DNA of 64,000 nt from Odontesthes bonariensis (taxonomy: Eukaryota > Chordata > Actinopteri > Atheriniformes > Atherinopsidae), in NCBI RefSeq assembly GCF_027942865.1, contig NC_134526.1, forward strand, positions 18,457,784 to 18,521,783, given 5' to 3'. Made by a program: the position numbers and the translations under genes. Of this stretch, positions 41,395 to 53,100 are shown piece by piece (the stretch's first letter is position 1; each line of letters opens with the position of its first letter). The notes beneath the pieces are model-generated. The model did no database searches and had not been told where the DNA came from. It saw only the letters and a program-made list of their open reading frames with translations.

Positions 41395-41570
41395 TTGGAG
41401 AGACGTTCATCCTCAAGAAAGAAACTTAGACACTGTTTAGGGTTTCAACAGGACAATCATCCCAAACACATACCAAAAACATAAAGCAAGCCAACTCTAA
41501 GAACATCCCATATTATCACCAGATAATATGCCAGAAGCTTGTCGATCGTCACAAAGAAAAAAAAAAACTA
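41395..41570 (+). mobile_element. Short Tc1/mariner transposase relic
   Basis: The plus strand encodes FQQDNHPKHIPKT near 41442-41480, the Tc1 motif around the second catalytic Asp (usual form QQDNDPKHT), and a CQKLVDRHK piece near 41530 that matches the far C-terminus. The segment between them is deleted. It represents a different Tc1 lineage from the copy at 44.5-45.6 kb. Confidence 0.65.
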
Positions 41571-44469
41571 GGTGAGGGGCCTTCTACAGAATATATACTT
41601 CGCAACCACTGTATTTGTATTTTTGACTCTGTTTCTAAAGCAAAACAATAAGTTGAAAATTGCGCAATAACTTCTTGCTTTTTCTCTATTGAAGATGAAT
41701 GCATCACTCAGCCCTAGAAAGACAAAAAAAAATAAATCAAAGACAACGTATCGCCTTGACATGATGAGTTTGCGCATTTAAACCTCTGAACAGTATTATA
41801 ACCCAATCTGCCAACCATTGCTGCACATGAAACAAAATGTATACATTCATGCATCGGTTAAGCTCCGATTTGTCATTTTTCCAGAGCGGGAATCCAGCAC
41901 TGCAGTCAGCTCATGGCAGGCCCACGCACATCTCAATATGTGGCTGATAGCTTTGGTGCAGAAATCTGGAGTCATGCTGGCGCTAAATATAGACAGAGGT
42001 TTTATGTAAGCTGAGGTGAATCATTCCATTCCACACATTTCAGCACATTTACTCACACACGCTGAATAAATGACATAGCACAGGTGAACAAAAAAGAAGA
42101 AAAAGTGTTAAACGTGTTAAAAACTTAAATACTATTTACATGAAATGGATTTAGAGAACAGACAATGCAGCATATGCTTGCTGTCTGCTGACTGAAATCT
42201 TTTACATAAATGAATGTGTGTATTTGTGTTCTTGTGTGCAGTTGGGCTCCTCCAGTGCTTAATGTGAAAAAGGTAATTTCACTGTGGAAATCCAGACTGG
42301 AAGATGATTGATTGTTTGTGTGTTGATGGGCTAAATCATCATCCTTCTAGCAATTGTCACAACACTCAGCCTGTCTGTCATTTATGTGTGAAATACAAAG
42401 TGCACTTTTGAAACATGTTGGTCAGTAGAGTCGACAAAAATAAACAAAAAAAAAAAACCTCATACTATGAGCTGGACCCTCATCAATGTGTGAGCTTTAA
42501 AAAGGAACAGGGCTGGAAGACAGCCTCGAGCCAAGCTAAAATTATCCAAGTGGATGCAGAGCAAAAGATAGCCTGGTTTATTGATCGAGTCTGCCACAAA
42601 ATAACAAAGAAAGGAAGTGTTAAAATGAGTTACTTCCAATTAAGTATGTGGGAGGAAGGATGAGTTAGAGCCTAGAAGAGTGGGAGAATGAGAGAGACAA
42701 TTCAGCGCAGAAAGAGGAATCATTAAATGATGGAAAGGGAAAAATGAAGCAAGAAGGGACAAAGAAAGAGGGGGCGGAGGATCAAGAGAGAAACAGAGAG
42801 GTCAGTGAGAGAAGAAGAGAGGAACTGAACTGTGGCTATAATGGCAACCAAATCTCCTCCAGAGAGATTTCCTTTGACACTGACAGGTAGCTTCAGATCA
42901 GTCATCAGCTCGCACAAATACACATGCACTCACACACAGGTTGCACATTCATACACTTGTTGAATTGTAAATGAAGAAGCAAGCAAAGGGCTGCCTACAT
43001 GATTCCATCAGCCTTTGTCTTCGAGGATCTGAGGATGTGAACCTCTTCTTATAGATAAACTTTGTTCTTCACTTCCTCTCGTCTGTCCGTCTCTTTTGAA
43101 ATCAGATACACATTTCCCTATGTTACATCAGATCAAGTCACTCTTATACCCAAGAGTCATTTGCATGCATAACAATTGTCTGGCTTGACTTTTGTCTTGT
43201 TATGATTCCATTTTATATATAACACACGTTGGTCCGTTATAATGAGAATATAGAGTTATCCTGTATGTGTTCAGGACAATGCTTGAATGTCTTCTTTGCT
43301 GTCTTGGTTTCGAGCAAAAACTATTTTCATTTTTTTAAATCACAAAACATTGTCTCTCCTATTCTGCCTCTCTTCGCAGCTTGCATCCGTCCTTCCCCCA
43401 CATTCACAAAACTTTTTCAGCCCCTTTAATTGTATAGTTTCAACAGCATGTGCAGTTTTGAGACTTGTGTTCCCAGCTGATATGTTGAAAAAGGATAGAT
43501 GTTTTCCATGTGTCTAAAGGGACAGACACAGTGACACAGAATAGCTCAAACACTGAGCAGCAGAAATTATTTTCTTTTTGTGGTCAATGTTTGACTTGAG
43601 GCAGTCCTAATATAAAGCAATGCTGACCCCTGGTGGATAACATGGCTAATTACTAATTATTATTGCATTTTTTTCTTCTTTTCTTTTTCCCCACTTGTTC
43701 CTTTACACATTAAAGGAACCTAAAACGCAATAGGCAGACCACAGAAAAGGGGAATGTGGTCAGTATGTTAACAGGATAGAAAGTTTTCCAGCCAGTTGGT
43801 TTAAGATTTACTAGATGAGGTTTAAATTTTTGTTTGCTGGTCGACATAACCTCAAATAGCCAACATACAGCTGTGTGTCACAATTTGTAGTCGTTGCTTG
43901 AGTAAGAGGATCCAAAAGCCGGGTTACCAGATGAGCTGACAAAGATGAACAATGCATTTGTTAAAACAGCTAAAGGCTCTGGGGATGAATAGAGTGAAAA
44001 CAGGTGAGAGACTACCAGGAGACAGTTGTGAATTAGACCAAATGACCAGACCAAGACAACTGAGGACATCTGTGGGTAATGCCAAGAAACAAGAATACAA
44101 CAGAATGTGACACTGAGGACTGAAGACTAAAACCGAATATACAAAGAAATGAGCTCAAACACATTGTCAGAAGTCAAACAGGAACTGAACCAAAACACGG
44201 GACCAAATCAGGCACTAATCACTAAACCAGAGCAAAGAATGAACTAAAACACCAAAAGACAGAAAACACAAAAACCTTAAATCATGACATAAATCCCAGC
44301 AGTCAGTGTTGATCTTGGAGATATAAAGGATATGAATAGTTTTTTAGTTTTATGTGGAAAGAAATGAGTGGATTCACCGTGTAATGTTCATTTCTAAAGC
44401 AAATGTCTACACAAGGCTAAATATGCAAATGATTCCGCTGTAAAAAAAAATTAAAATAAAAAAGATTTC
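41571..44469. other. No gene seen; purine-rich tract
   Basis: About 42660-42830 is purine-rich on the plus strand. About 44050-44290 is A-rich with repeated AAACACA words, probably the decayed edge of a repeat. Confidence 0.5.
43617..43653. repeat. 37-bp duplicated segment, copy 1
   Basis: Matches 49201-49237 at 34 of 37 positions; the shared core is GGATAACATGGCTAATTAC. Flanks do not match for any length. It may be the end of an old dispersed repeat. Confidence 0.5.
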
Positions 44470-45560
44470 TTGCAGAAATTAGCAAACTGTTGTAACTGTC
44501 TGACTGAATCTCTGAAGAGATTATAAAACTTCTTTGAAAGGGAAATCAACATGGAGTGTAGCTAAATATATTGGTTGTTCCTCTTCAGCAGTGTCCAAAG
44601 TTTAAAACCAGTACAAACTAAATATAAAGGCTGTAAAAGTGAAACAGAGGTAGAAGAGGAAGACGTCAAAGTGTCGGGACAGAAAACTCTAAAGCAATTT
44701 GCCTCGGTGATAGAAAATGCACAACAAAAGAAATCAAAAACGAATGGGCAGGAGTCAGTGATTGAACTGTAGGAAACCGGCGAGAGAAAAAGGGATTTAC
44801 TCCTGAAAAAGCAAAAAGTAAACCGTCACCAACACCTCAGCAGAAGAAAACTAGGTTATATTGGGTAAAAAAGAGAAGTCATGGACTGTGGATGATTGGA
44901 TGAAAGTGACAGTCAGTGTTGAATCTTCACTGTGAAAGTTAAAAATGCCAGAACTTTTGTTTAGTGCAGGTCTACATGGGACATATAAGACAACTACCTG
45001 AAGAAAAACCAGCACATTTCTACAATCATTGATGATATGGGGTTTATATAAGGTAAAGGACCTGGGGAGATGGGAGTCATTACAGCTTCAGTAAACACAC
45101 AATTTTCTCCATTCCATCAGATGAAAGGAGGTCTGGTGATCCTGAGGTAATTATTCAGGATGATAATGCATCTTTCCACAGAACAACGAGCATTCAAACT
45201 TTTCTTCAGGAACAACATTTCAACTCAGTGATAAGCCAGCGAAAAATCTCTCAGTCTGATTTTTTTTAAAAAGTTGCACATGACCAGGCTTTTTTTTTTT
45301 TTTTATGCAAGGCTGCTCCGTCGACTGCTCTTCGAAAACGTTGGAACCTGCCAGATGAAGAATAAGCCAGAGAAAGTGCAAGTACTAATTCAATTTTTTC
45401 CTCCAGTGTTCAGCAGTTAAATTGATAGTTTGTGTCATATCTGGGAGTTGATTGGTTCTTATTTTCATTCTGAATTACTTTTTTTCTTTACAAAATAAAA
45501 CAACTGAATGAATATACTGCAAAAGTGGTGATTCCATCATTTTTTCCAAGGGTTACTTAA
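44470..45560 (+). mobile_element. Tc1/mariner transposon relic (transposase remnants)
   Basis: Plus-strand pieces in several frames match a Tc1-type transposase in order: SWTVDDWMKVTVS near 44880, a GPGEMGVITASVNTQ segment near 45060, then IIQDDNASFHRTTSIQTF near 45155 holding the second catalytic Asp of the DDE/D triad, and an APSTALRKRW piece near 45310. The tail 'GTGATTCCATCATTTTTT' near 45522 resembles the 3' ends of fish Tc1 elements. Multiple stops and frameshifts make it non-functional. An open frame at 44575-44772 is part of the decayed N-terminal half. Confidence 0.8.
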
Positions 45561-45662
45561 AAGAAAACTACTTCAAAAGCCACACAGAAGTGAAGAGATT
45601 TTATGGGTTGTTTACGACAGGTGTATTCTTAGATTCTCAGTCATCCATGGCAATCCTAATCC

Positions 45663-45689
45663 TAATAATAATAATAATAATAATAATAA
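45663..45689. repeat. AAT microsatellite
   Basis: About nine TAA/AAT units just after the Tc1 relic. Confidence 0.9.
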
Positions 45690-46289
45690 GAGCAACTGGA
45701 CTATTTCAAGCTCTTGGGATATATGTTGACTTGCTTAAGTAACTCTTAGCCATCAAAATTTGAGTTATAGGTGAGCCAAAAGACAAGTGTCACTAAAGTT
45801 GACCTGTCTGCTTAACCCACAACTGGGATACAAAAAACAAAAACAAAGCAACTTTCCTCAAAAACCCAGAAAAACAGTCCAGTAGAACTCTGCATTTGCA
45901 TAGATGAAAATAACCCAGCATGATTATATGTGTGTGAACCAATAGTTTTTCAAAATAGTTCTAAACAGTATCAATGAATAGGGTAGCATATTGCTTTAAA
46001 CTAATCATAATCTACACTTATGTCAGAGTTATTCATCTAAGTGTTGTTTTTTTTATGGCTAAGGAGTCATTTTTTTGGTTCTTTTACTCTCAGCTAGGTC
46101 CACCCTCAGTCTAAGTGTCCTGATGATCTCATTATATATAGACTTATTGCCAAACGTCGCAGGGTCTGCCTCGCCAAAAGGGGCACCCCCAAGCATCAGC
46201 ATTATAAAGACTAAGGGGCTCTCCAGATAAGTCAGGGACAAATCAAAGAATTGTTTGTGTTGGGGCATTTCCTGGATTCAGCATGGCAT

Positions 46290-46916
46290 TCATTTCAGGT
46301 GCTCTTTAGATAAGGAAGGCACTCTCTTTCAAAAAATCATTTAAATGTCTTTCTTTTCGTGACATAGTCATAGTGATTTCTAAAACACATTTCAGCTTAC
46401 CTGCCTTCTTCACAGTCAAACAGGCCTGAAGGAGTCCAAGGTGCTTTTCTAGTGGACTTCCACCAATAGGAACTCTCCACTTATAATGGAATTTTCCATC
46501 AGTGGTACTCCTTCCATAGGAAACTTAAAAAACTAAATTGGATGCAGGAAGCTACAGGAACTTCCCAAGCTACAGTGAGTTTCATCATGATCACCTGTTT
46601 GATGGAATTGGAAAAGATTACCATGTCTGGATGCAGTGTTGTTGATAACTGTGCTCTGGAAAGCGCAGCTGCTTGCCAGATCAATTTTCAGCTTGACGTT
46701 GATCCTGACTGTGAGATGTGTTTCCCATCCAGCCTTGACAACAGTTTTGGGCGGTGTTGTTTGCTGATTGTTATAGCCAATGCTACTATCTCTGCAACTG
46801 CCCTGAGTATTTGATCATGCAGCAAGCGGTAGCGACCGTCTGCAAGTGCCTTTAGGCAGCTGCTGAGGATGTGCTCGACAGATCCTCTTCCAGAGCACAG
46901 AACACAAGATGGAGGT
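46290..46916 (-). mobile_element. Non-LTR retrotransposon fragment, C-terminal part of the polyprotein
   Basis: Starting directly after the stop codon of the galectin pseudogene, the minus strand encodes a Cys-rich motif (SCVLCSGRGSVEHILSSC) followed by GRYRLLHDQILRAVAE. After a frame change comes LHPDMVIFSNSIKQVIMM. This is the order known from the end of R2/NeSL-type retrotransposon proteins: CCHC finger, then a restriction-enzyme-like endonuclease with a PD...E core. The expected Glu in the second half of the core is Lys here (KLTVAWE). Frames change and stops occur, so it is a dead fragment. How far it reaches below 46290 is unclear; an open frame at 46059-46268 may belong to it. Confidence 0.7.
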
Positions 46917-48335
46917 TTACTTGACCTCAGCACTTCTGATGCGACAATCCCCATTAAAAGATAAGTACTGGAATTCATATGCACAGATGCAATGGGGGAG
47001 CTAATTTTGCTGTCATCAGGTAAAGGCAACTCAAAGCCACTATACTCAAATTTAGTGATGATCTAAAGGGGAGAATGGGAGCCATACAGACCATAAAGCA
47101 AAATAGCCGAAAATGTTGTTCTCATACAAAAGAATAAACACAAGTACTATCACCATAAAATCACTAAGCACAAATATGGAAACCCATTTTGAAAATAAGG
47201 AGAAATATCAGAAAAAAAAAGATGGATGGAGTCGTGCACAGCAAGAATATGTGCACTTGTACCTTGAACTCCTCTCCCTGTTTAAAAGGAAAACTCTTTC
47301 CTTGGCCTCCATCAGCCCACTTTGTATTCTCTTTAGTGGCAAAGACAACAGTGTTCTTGTGTCCTCTGGCACTAAAACAAGGGTTGATATGCAGTGCAAT
47401 GTCATTCTTGTTTGGGCAGATATTCACCTCAAAACACGGAAATATTTGGATCGAGTTCCTTCCATCAGTTCACTAAAATATTGAGGGAACCTCAGTTTTT
47501 GTTGCTGCTATAATCTTCAATACAAGAGTGGAGTTAGTAAGAGAGCTATAATTAATTCCAGGGTCTATTTCAATTTATATGTTGATATGTTAACATGAAA
47601 GATGAGAAAATCTCTTGAAGATGACATTTTGATGACTCAGCTACCCAGACTCAAAAAGGCTGCTCTTTGTCCTAATTCTAATGGAAACAGTTTGTGTGTG
47701 AGCAATCACATCACACCAGGAAAATACTGACATCACATCAAGAAGAACCTCTTGAGAATGTGAAGTTGACATCACGTGAACGTTTTTTCGATGTCACATC
47801 GTACTCTCCCTTGCTCTGAGGTTGCCTTCTGCATGCACTGATCCTGAATTCTAACTTCTAACATATTTTTATACATACCCTGTAGGATTAGGCTCTGAAA
47901 TGAGATATTAGTCCATTTCAACTCCTTAGAACCAAATAAACTGGCTCTGTCCAGTGCAAGGTGAATAAACTTATACAATTTGTTCTGAGATGACTGTATA
48001 GCAAATCTTTATTATCAATAGAGGGACTCAGATTATCCACAGGATGTGTCTATATGACTCAGGGCAGTTGGACGCATTACGCATTACTACTTTTTTTCAC
48101 TTAAATAAATGTGCCAAAAACAAAGGGGGTAGCTTTAACAGGGCATCATATTTAGGCACACTACAGACTTGTTAATTCCTTCCAGACCTTCCTTCAAGGT
48201 TCTCTCTTTTTTTCACCAAAGTTGGCCATTTTGATCAATTTATCTATGCTGATGCTGTGGCATCAGCTTCAGCTACAGTCAGCTAACAGTCAGGGTTTGT
48301 CCAACTTTGAAGTGTATGTTCTTGATAATCATACA
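46917..48335 (-). pseudogene. Galectin pseudogene, third copy of the tandem cluster
   Basis: Three exon relics lie in the expected order and orientation. Exon 2 relic, about 48254-48335: starts MIIKNIHFKVGQTLTV after an intact AG acceptor, then a frameshift brings in TGA and TAG, and the donor GT is gone. Exon 3 relic, 47263-47434: exactly 172 nt, uninterrupted, with a good GT donor, but the acceptor AG has become TG. Exon 4 relic, 46917-47062: intact AG acceptor, 146 nt in place of 147 because one G is missing from a G run, then the conserved GAGGTCAAGTAA end. Sugar-binding residues are mostly lost: NPR is NPC, the WGEEHR region is WADGGQ, and the VCN motif is VFA. No exon 1 (MxK) or kB/TATA promoter was found upstream. 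The gene cannot make a normal galectin. A diverged GRIFIN-like gene was considered, but the frame and splice defects argue against it. Confidence 0.88.
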
Positions 48336-48981
48336 CTGTGCACAAACAGAATACAAAGATAGGGTTATTGTTCACTTTTTTTGTGCAAGTGCTACAACAG
48401 TTTACTGCATCGTATCATTGGAGCTTCTGACAGAGCATGAACTCATTAAGCCTCACGTTCCCTGTGGTCGAAACTGAAAAGTTTCAAACATTTGCACCTA
48501 CAATTGCGAGAAACATGAAATACAAACATTAAAAAGTAGCAAAATGGCAAACTCTGTCTTTTGAGAGGGAACACTGTCCGTTCACACTTACTGTGTAAAT
48601 GGGAATTAAGCCTCTTCTGAAGCAGGCTGACAAAGGCTTCCTTGGCTGACAAAGAACAAAGAAACTCATATTCAAATATCTCTCAAATTAAAAGATGAGA
48701 AGCAGTCATTCTACTCTTTATACTGTGCCAATAGGCAATGTTTCTCTGCTGTCACAGCATCTGCTTCGGTTGAAACCTAAATGCAGACTTTTATGCTCAA
48801 GTCGTTGTAGAAAACATGTCTTAGCTGTTCTTTGTTAAATATTGCTGGCATTAATGTAACAAAGATTCACAAAGAGCTACATGCCAACCATGCAACTCTC
48901 AGAAAGAGTTAGCAAGAGGACATTCAGTTGGCATCTTTGTGTCATTTGTGGCATCTATTTAAATGTAGATTAAATGTCTAT

Positions 48982-49010
48982 GATGAGCGCATGTAAACTT
49001 CTGACCCAGA
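48982..49010 (+). mobile_element. Solitary Tc1 3'-end scrap
   Basis: The words ATGTAAACTTCTGACCCA (48991-49008) equal the end of the Sleeping Beauty/Tdr1 type of Tc1 element as I remember it. No transposase pieces lie next to it. Short, so chance or old decay cannot be separated. Confidence 0.35.
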
Positions 49011-49200
49011 ACTGCACCTTTATCTGTCTCTGCAATCGTTTCAGCTCACTGAGAATGAGACAGTTTAAACATCTCAGCATCACTCAAACTCAGATTTGAA
49101 GCTTTTCCAGCATGTACAACTGTGAGACTGAGTGAATGGGTTCAGTTAAAAGTTTAGTTTAGTTTTAAAGTATAAAGTATAAAGAAAATAACTTTCATTT

Positions 49201-49237
49201 GCAATGCTGACACCTATTGGATAACATGGCTAATTAC
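49201..49237. repeat. 37-bp duplicated segment, copy 2
   Basis: Partner of 43617-43653, same orientation, three mismatches. Lies between the galectin pseudogene and the second galectin gene. Confidence 0.5.
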
Positions 49238-50103
49238 AGCAAGGGTATTTCTTTTTTAAATTTGTTTAAATTAGGCATTCTAAGACAGACATGGTTTGCA
49301 AAGTAAAAATGGAATTATGTGGTTTGTAGATATGTAATAGAAATAAGCTTTTCACTGAGCAGTATTGGAATTAATTTGATGAGGCTTGAGTTCTTGAGGA
49401 TATCTTACCCACATCACAAGCTCAGGAAGTCAGTTTTATCACACGGTTGTAACATGTCAGCTCAAATACTGTTATGTGTTGTTGTTTTTTTTTTACCCGG
49501 AGTAAACCTTTATTACACAGCACAGGACAGACATAATGTTTAACAAACAGCAATATTCTACTGGATAGAAAGAGAACTTTTGACATGTTTGAGCTGCAGG
49601 TTTAAGGAGAAACCAAAGTCTTGTTATTCAGTGGGTGTGCTTTAATAGATGCTGTTACAGCGAAGCAATACTCTGTTACAAAGTTGGAATGTCAAAGAAA
49701 TAAACAGATAAAGCACTGCAAAGCACCTTCTGATGACATTCCATGTGAATCTCTTCAATTGGACTCTGCAAACCTCAAAGCGATAACAACGTGAAACAAC
49801 TCTATGCTTGCTTTGTTTTTGTGTCAGTGGTTCTGCAAAGAGCACAGGAAGGTCATTTAGTCACAGGGCTGTATACATTTGGGCCCAGTCTTTCTAATCT
49901 CACTTGTACGGTTGCTTGAATCTGCTTCCAACTAGCTAACTTCTTGCAAGTTGTGATTAAAATGTGCAGCATTAAGTATTCAAAAGTTTGCACCACTTAT
50001 ATTCAGAAAGTTGACAAAGTGTTATCTGTTGCCAGACAAACAAATAGAAAAGAAAAGGGGAAAAATGACCATTTCAATCCAGGGATTCACCAGAGGATAG
50101 CGT

Positions 50104-50109
50104 TTTATT
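50104..50109 (-). terminator. AATAAA hexamer overlapping the stop codon of the second galectin
   Basis: The minus strand reads ATCAAATAAAACG. The hexamer AATAAA contains the TAA stop codon. It is the nearest hexamer to the coding end; the next one I see downstream is near 49508-49513 (plus strand TTTATT). Which one is used is not visible from sequence. Confidence 0.4.
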
Positions 50110-53100
50110 TGATCTCAAAGCTTGTGATGCGAGCCTCCCCATCGAAGCTGATGAACGAGTACTTTTCTGCTCCTAGGCGGTTGCGGAAGTGGATTGTAGA
50201 GCCATCGGATAAAGTCACCACAAACTCATCAGGTGTGAATTCAATGAGGATCTAAATGGTAGGATGATAAAAAGTTATTTCCGTTAAGTCATCTTATTGT
50301 ACATATTCAGTCATGTACATACGATCATGTAGGTCGTATCTTCATAGCCCTAAATTCTACCCAACATGATGCACTGTAAAGTATCCCCCCCCCACCAGTG
50401 GCATTCTCAAGTTTTCAAAGCCACACAATCCTCATGAGAAAGTTTAAAGGGCGTATTAGGATGGTCAGTCACAACAAAAAATTATTTAAACATTTTTGTC
50501 TTTTCCTGGTTGGATTTAGCCCATAATTTCCCTTCGTAAGAGTTAGAAATTAAAAGAAATAATTATTGTTGAACTCAAATACATTCTTTTTACTCAAGTG
50601 CTACTATCAACTTCATGAATGCCCAATAGCTGGGTTTTAATTCACTAGTGAAGCAAATCTGAAGAAATCTTTTCAAAAGCAGCAAAAGAGAAATGTGAAT
50701 CAGAAGTTTGGAGCGAATAAACTAGGCCGTATAGAGTCTCCGGTGGTTGTCAGTGTTGGATATGTTGCTCGTGGTTGTATTCCAGTAGAAGTAACTGTCC
50801 TATCTGGAAACAAACCTCAATGAAGGAAAAACAAAACAACTGCAGTGGAAAATGGAAAGAGCTCTTATTATTCATCTTCCTAGACACGATATCATGTGGC
50901 ATCTGAGAAGACGCCATTCAATAAACCTGAGTTTATTGTCTAAATAGCTCAGATTGGAAACAGCTGGTGAGTCATGTCATTTTAATCTTTGCCAAAGTGG
51001 ACGCAATTCCAAAAATTGCCTCCATTCGCCAAAAACACCTCAAGTCTTCTTCATAACATAAAAAGATCAACTCAAGCGAACATATAAACATTTAGTGTAT
51101 CGTTCAATTTTTCTATAATTTCCGTCAACTCTTTCACATCCACATGTTACCTGCAAATTAGTGACACACGTTTCCAAAAAGAAGTCACCAACCAAGAGGA
51201 AGAAGCATGGGACATACCACCTACAGTATGTGTCAACGCACACCAAGACTGTGAACACACTCCCACCTTGAACTCCTCTCCCTGTTGGAAAGGAAAGCCT
51301 CCCTCTCGGTGCTCCTCGCACCAGTTGCCTCCCTCGTATGAGTTGCAGACAACTGCATTCTCGTCTCCGTGGGCATTGAAACGGGGGTTGATATGCATTG
51401 TGATGTTCTGCTGATCCAGGCCAATATTCACAGCGAAGCTAGAGCAGCCAAAACACAAAGATTTATTAGATCTGAATGTGATTCTTTACATTCAAGGTGT
51501 TGAGGCAGCCTAAGCGATTGCATGGTGGCTGCTGCTGAACATCATCTTTATCAACTCCCACTGCATAGGTGAATCTAAACAGTAGTCATCAACTAAATAC
51601 AGAATATGTCTATTCAGCTATGTGTGAAAGAGTTAATAGAATGAAACAGAAAGAAGACAGAATATTTATACTTGACCTTTTCATGCAGTTATCTTCTCTG
51701 ATGCAATTAAGGGGTAAAAAAAGCTAGGCTGCAAAGAAGCCTCTTTGTCCTAATTTTGATTAAGAAATTTTGAAGAAACAGGCCTTCAGTCTTATGATTC
51801 CAGGCCTTAACAATCACATGTCACATTGGCAACATGTTCTCACCCCATCTAAACTGTTTGTGGAATACATATGTAACTTATGGTTAATACAAGTATACAG
51901 ACATGTTTACAGGCACATTAATGTCTTACAACAGGACTTACTTTGTAGCATCAGGTTTAGCTACTCCAACAACAGTCATGGTTTGTCCAACTTTGAAGGA
52001 CATGTTTACTATGTTCATACCCTGTGTGCAAACAGAGGGGAGGACAGTACATAATTGTGAGATAATGATACAGAACTTTCTTAGATCTAATTATCATTGC
52101 AGCTCCAGGAAGACAACCGTCTTGACGTTGGCCTTGGCCAACTTGCCAGCGCTCCCTTCATCCGTACAAACAGCAGAACATATGTTTTCAATTAGACTCC
52201 CATTGACCAGCTGAGCAAAGATTTCAGCTCCTTTCCACTCGGCCGTTGCCAAGTAAATTTTTGTGCTTTCCAAATTTGGTGGAGGATGAAAATGTTAGAA
52301 AGTGATGAGGGGTGATTTTTGTTCATTTGAGTAATAGTTTCCTTTGTGCATGGTAACCATGGAGAGGAAACAAACACAGCACAGAATAAAGCTTCAACTC
52401 AGCCATTATTGTACGTATGGACGGGAGTTATGGCCTGCACCGCAATGAGGAACTGATACTTATGCAGTCAGTTTTTTTTACTTGTAAACCAAAATAACGG
52501 GTTATGGTACAAAAATAGTCCTCTTCTAAGGATTTCTAAGAGTTAACATTGTGGTTAATTTATCAGGAGAATGTCAAGATACATGAAAAAGATTATGAAG
52601 AGATCAGAAGCAATTGAAAGAATCTAAAACACAAGCTTTTACTGATTCGCATCTTTTCTGGTCAGAAACACTGTGAGAAACTTCAAATTTAAGGTATATT
52701 TAATCATTTAATTTCTTTACTACCTTTTTGACTCCAATCATTGCCTCATTTCACAGGGCAAGAGCAAAAATCTTATGAGCTTCACAAGATGCAGCTGTTG
52801 GTAAAGATCCCATTAAAGTCAACAAGATTCCAAACGGTCCCACTAAAAATCACTTCCAAGACTTTTAAAAGGAAATTTTGTGAAAATTCTAACAGTTGAT
52901 TTGGAGTGAAATGACTCCTGGAGCTCCTGAAGCTGTAATTAACTAAAACAATGCAGCATTGTCTTTGACTGTAAAACTTTAGATGATGAATATGAAGTAA
53001 AACCAAAAAAAAGTCGAGCCAAAATTTCAACTAATCTATAAAAAGAAAGGGTGGGAAGAAGTGAAATTACATGGGTACAACATTCTTTCCATCATAGAGT

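Larger units (their letters stand above)
48336..50103. other. Spacer between galectin pseudogene and second galectin gene
   Basis: No pseudogene exon 1 and no kB/TATA module was recognised here. Contains the Tc1 scrap and one copy of the 37-bp duplicate. Confidence 0.55.

Noticed and set aside
1..46000. Exons of known 22q13 neighbours (for example CACNG2, KCNJ4, ELFN2, SOX10)
   Set aside because: I looked for their hallmark protein segments on both strands and saw none; the region is noncoding as far as I can tell.
46688..47029. 113-codon minus-strand frame as a possible new gene
   Set aside because: It is a chance fusion of the frameshifted galectin exon 4 relic with a retrotransposon fragment.
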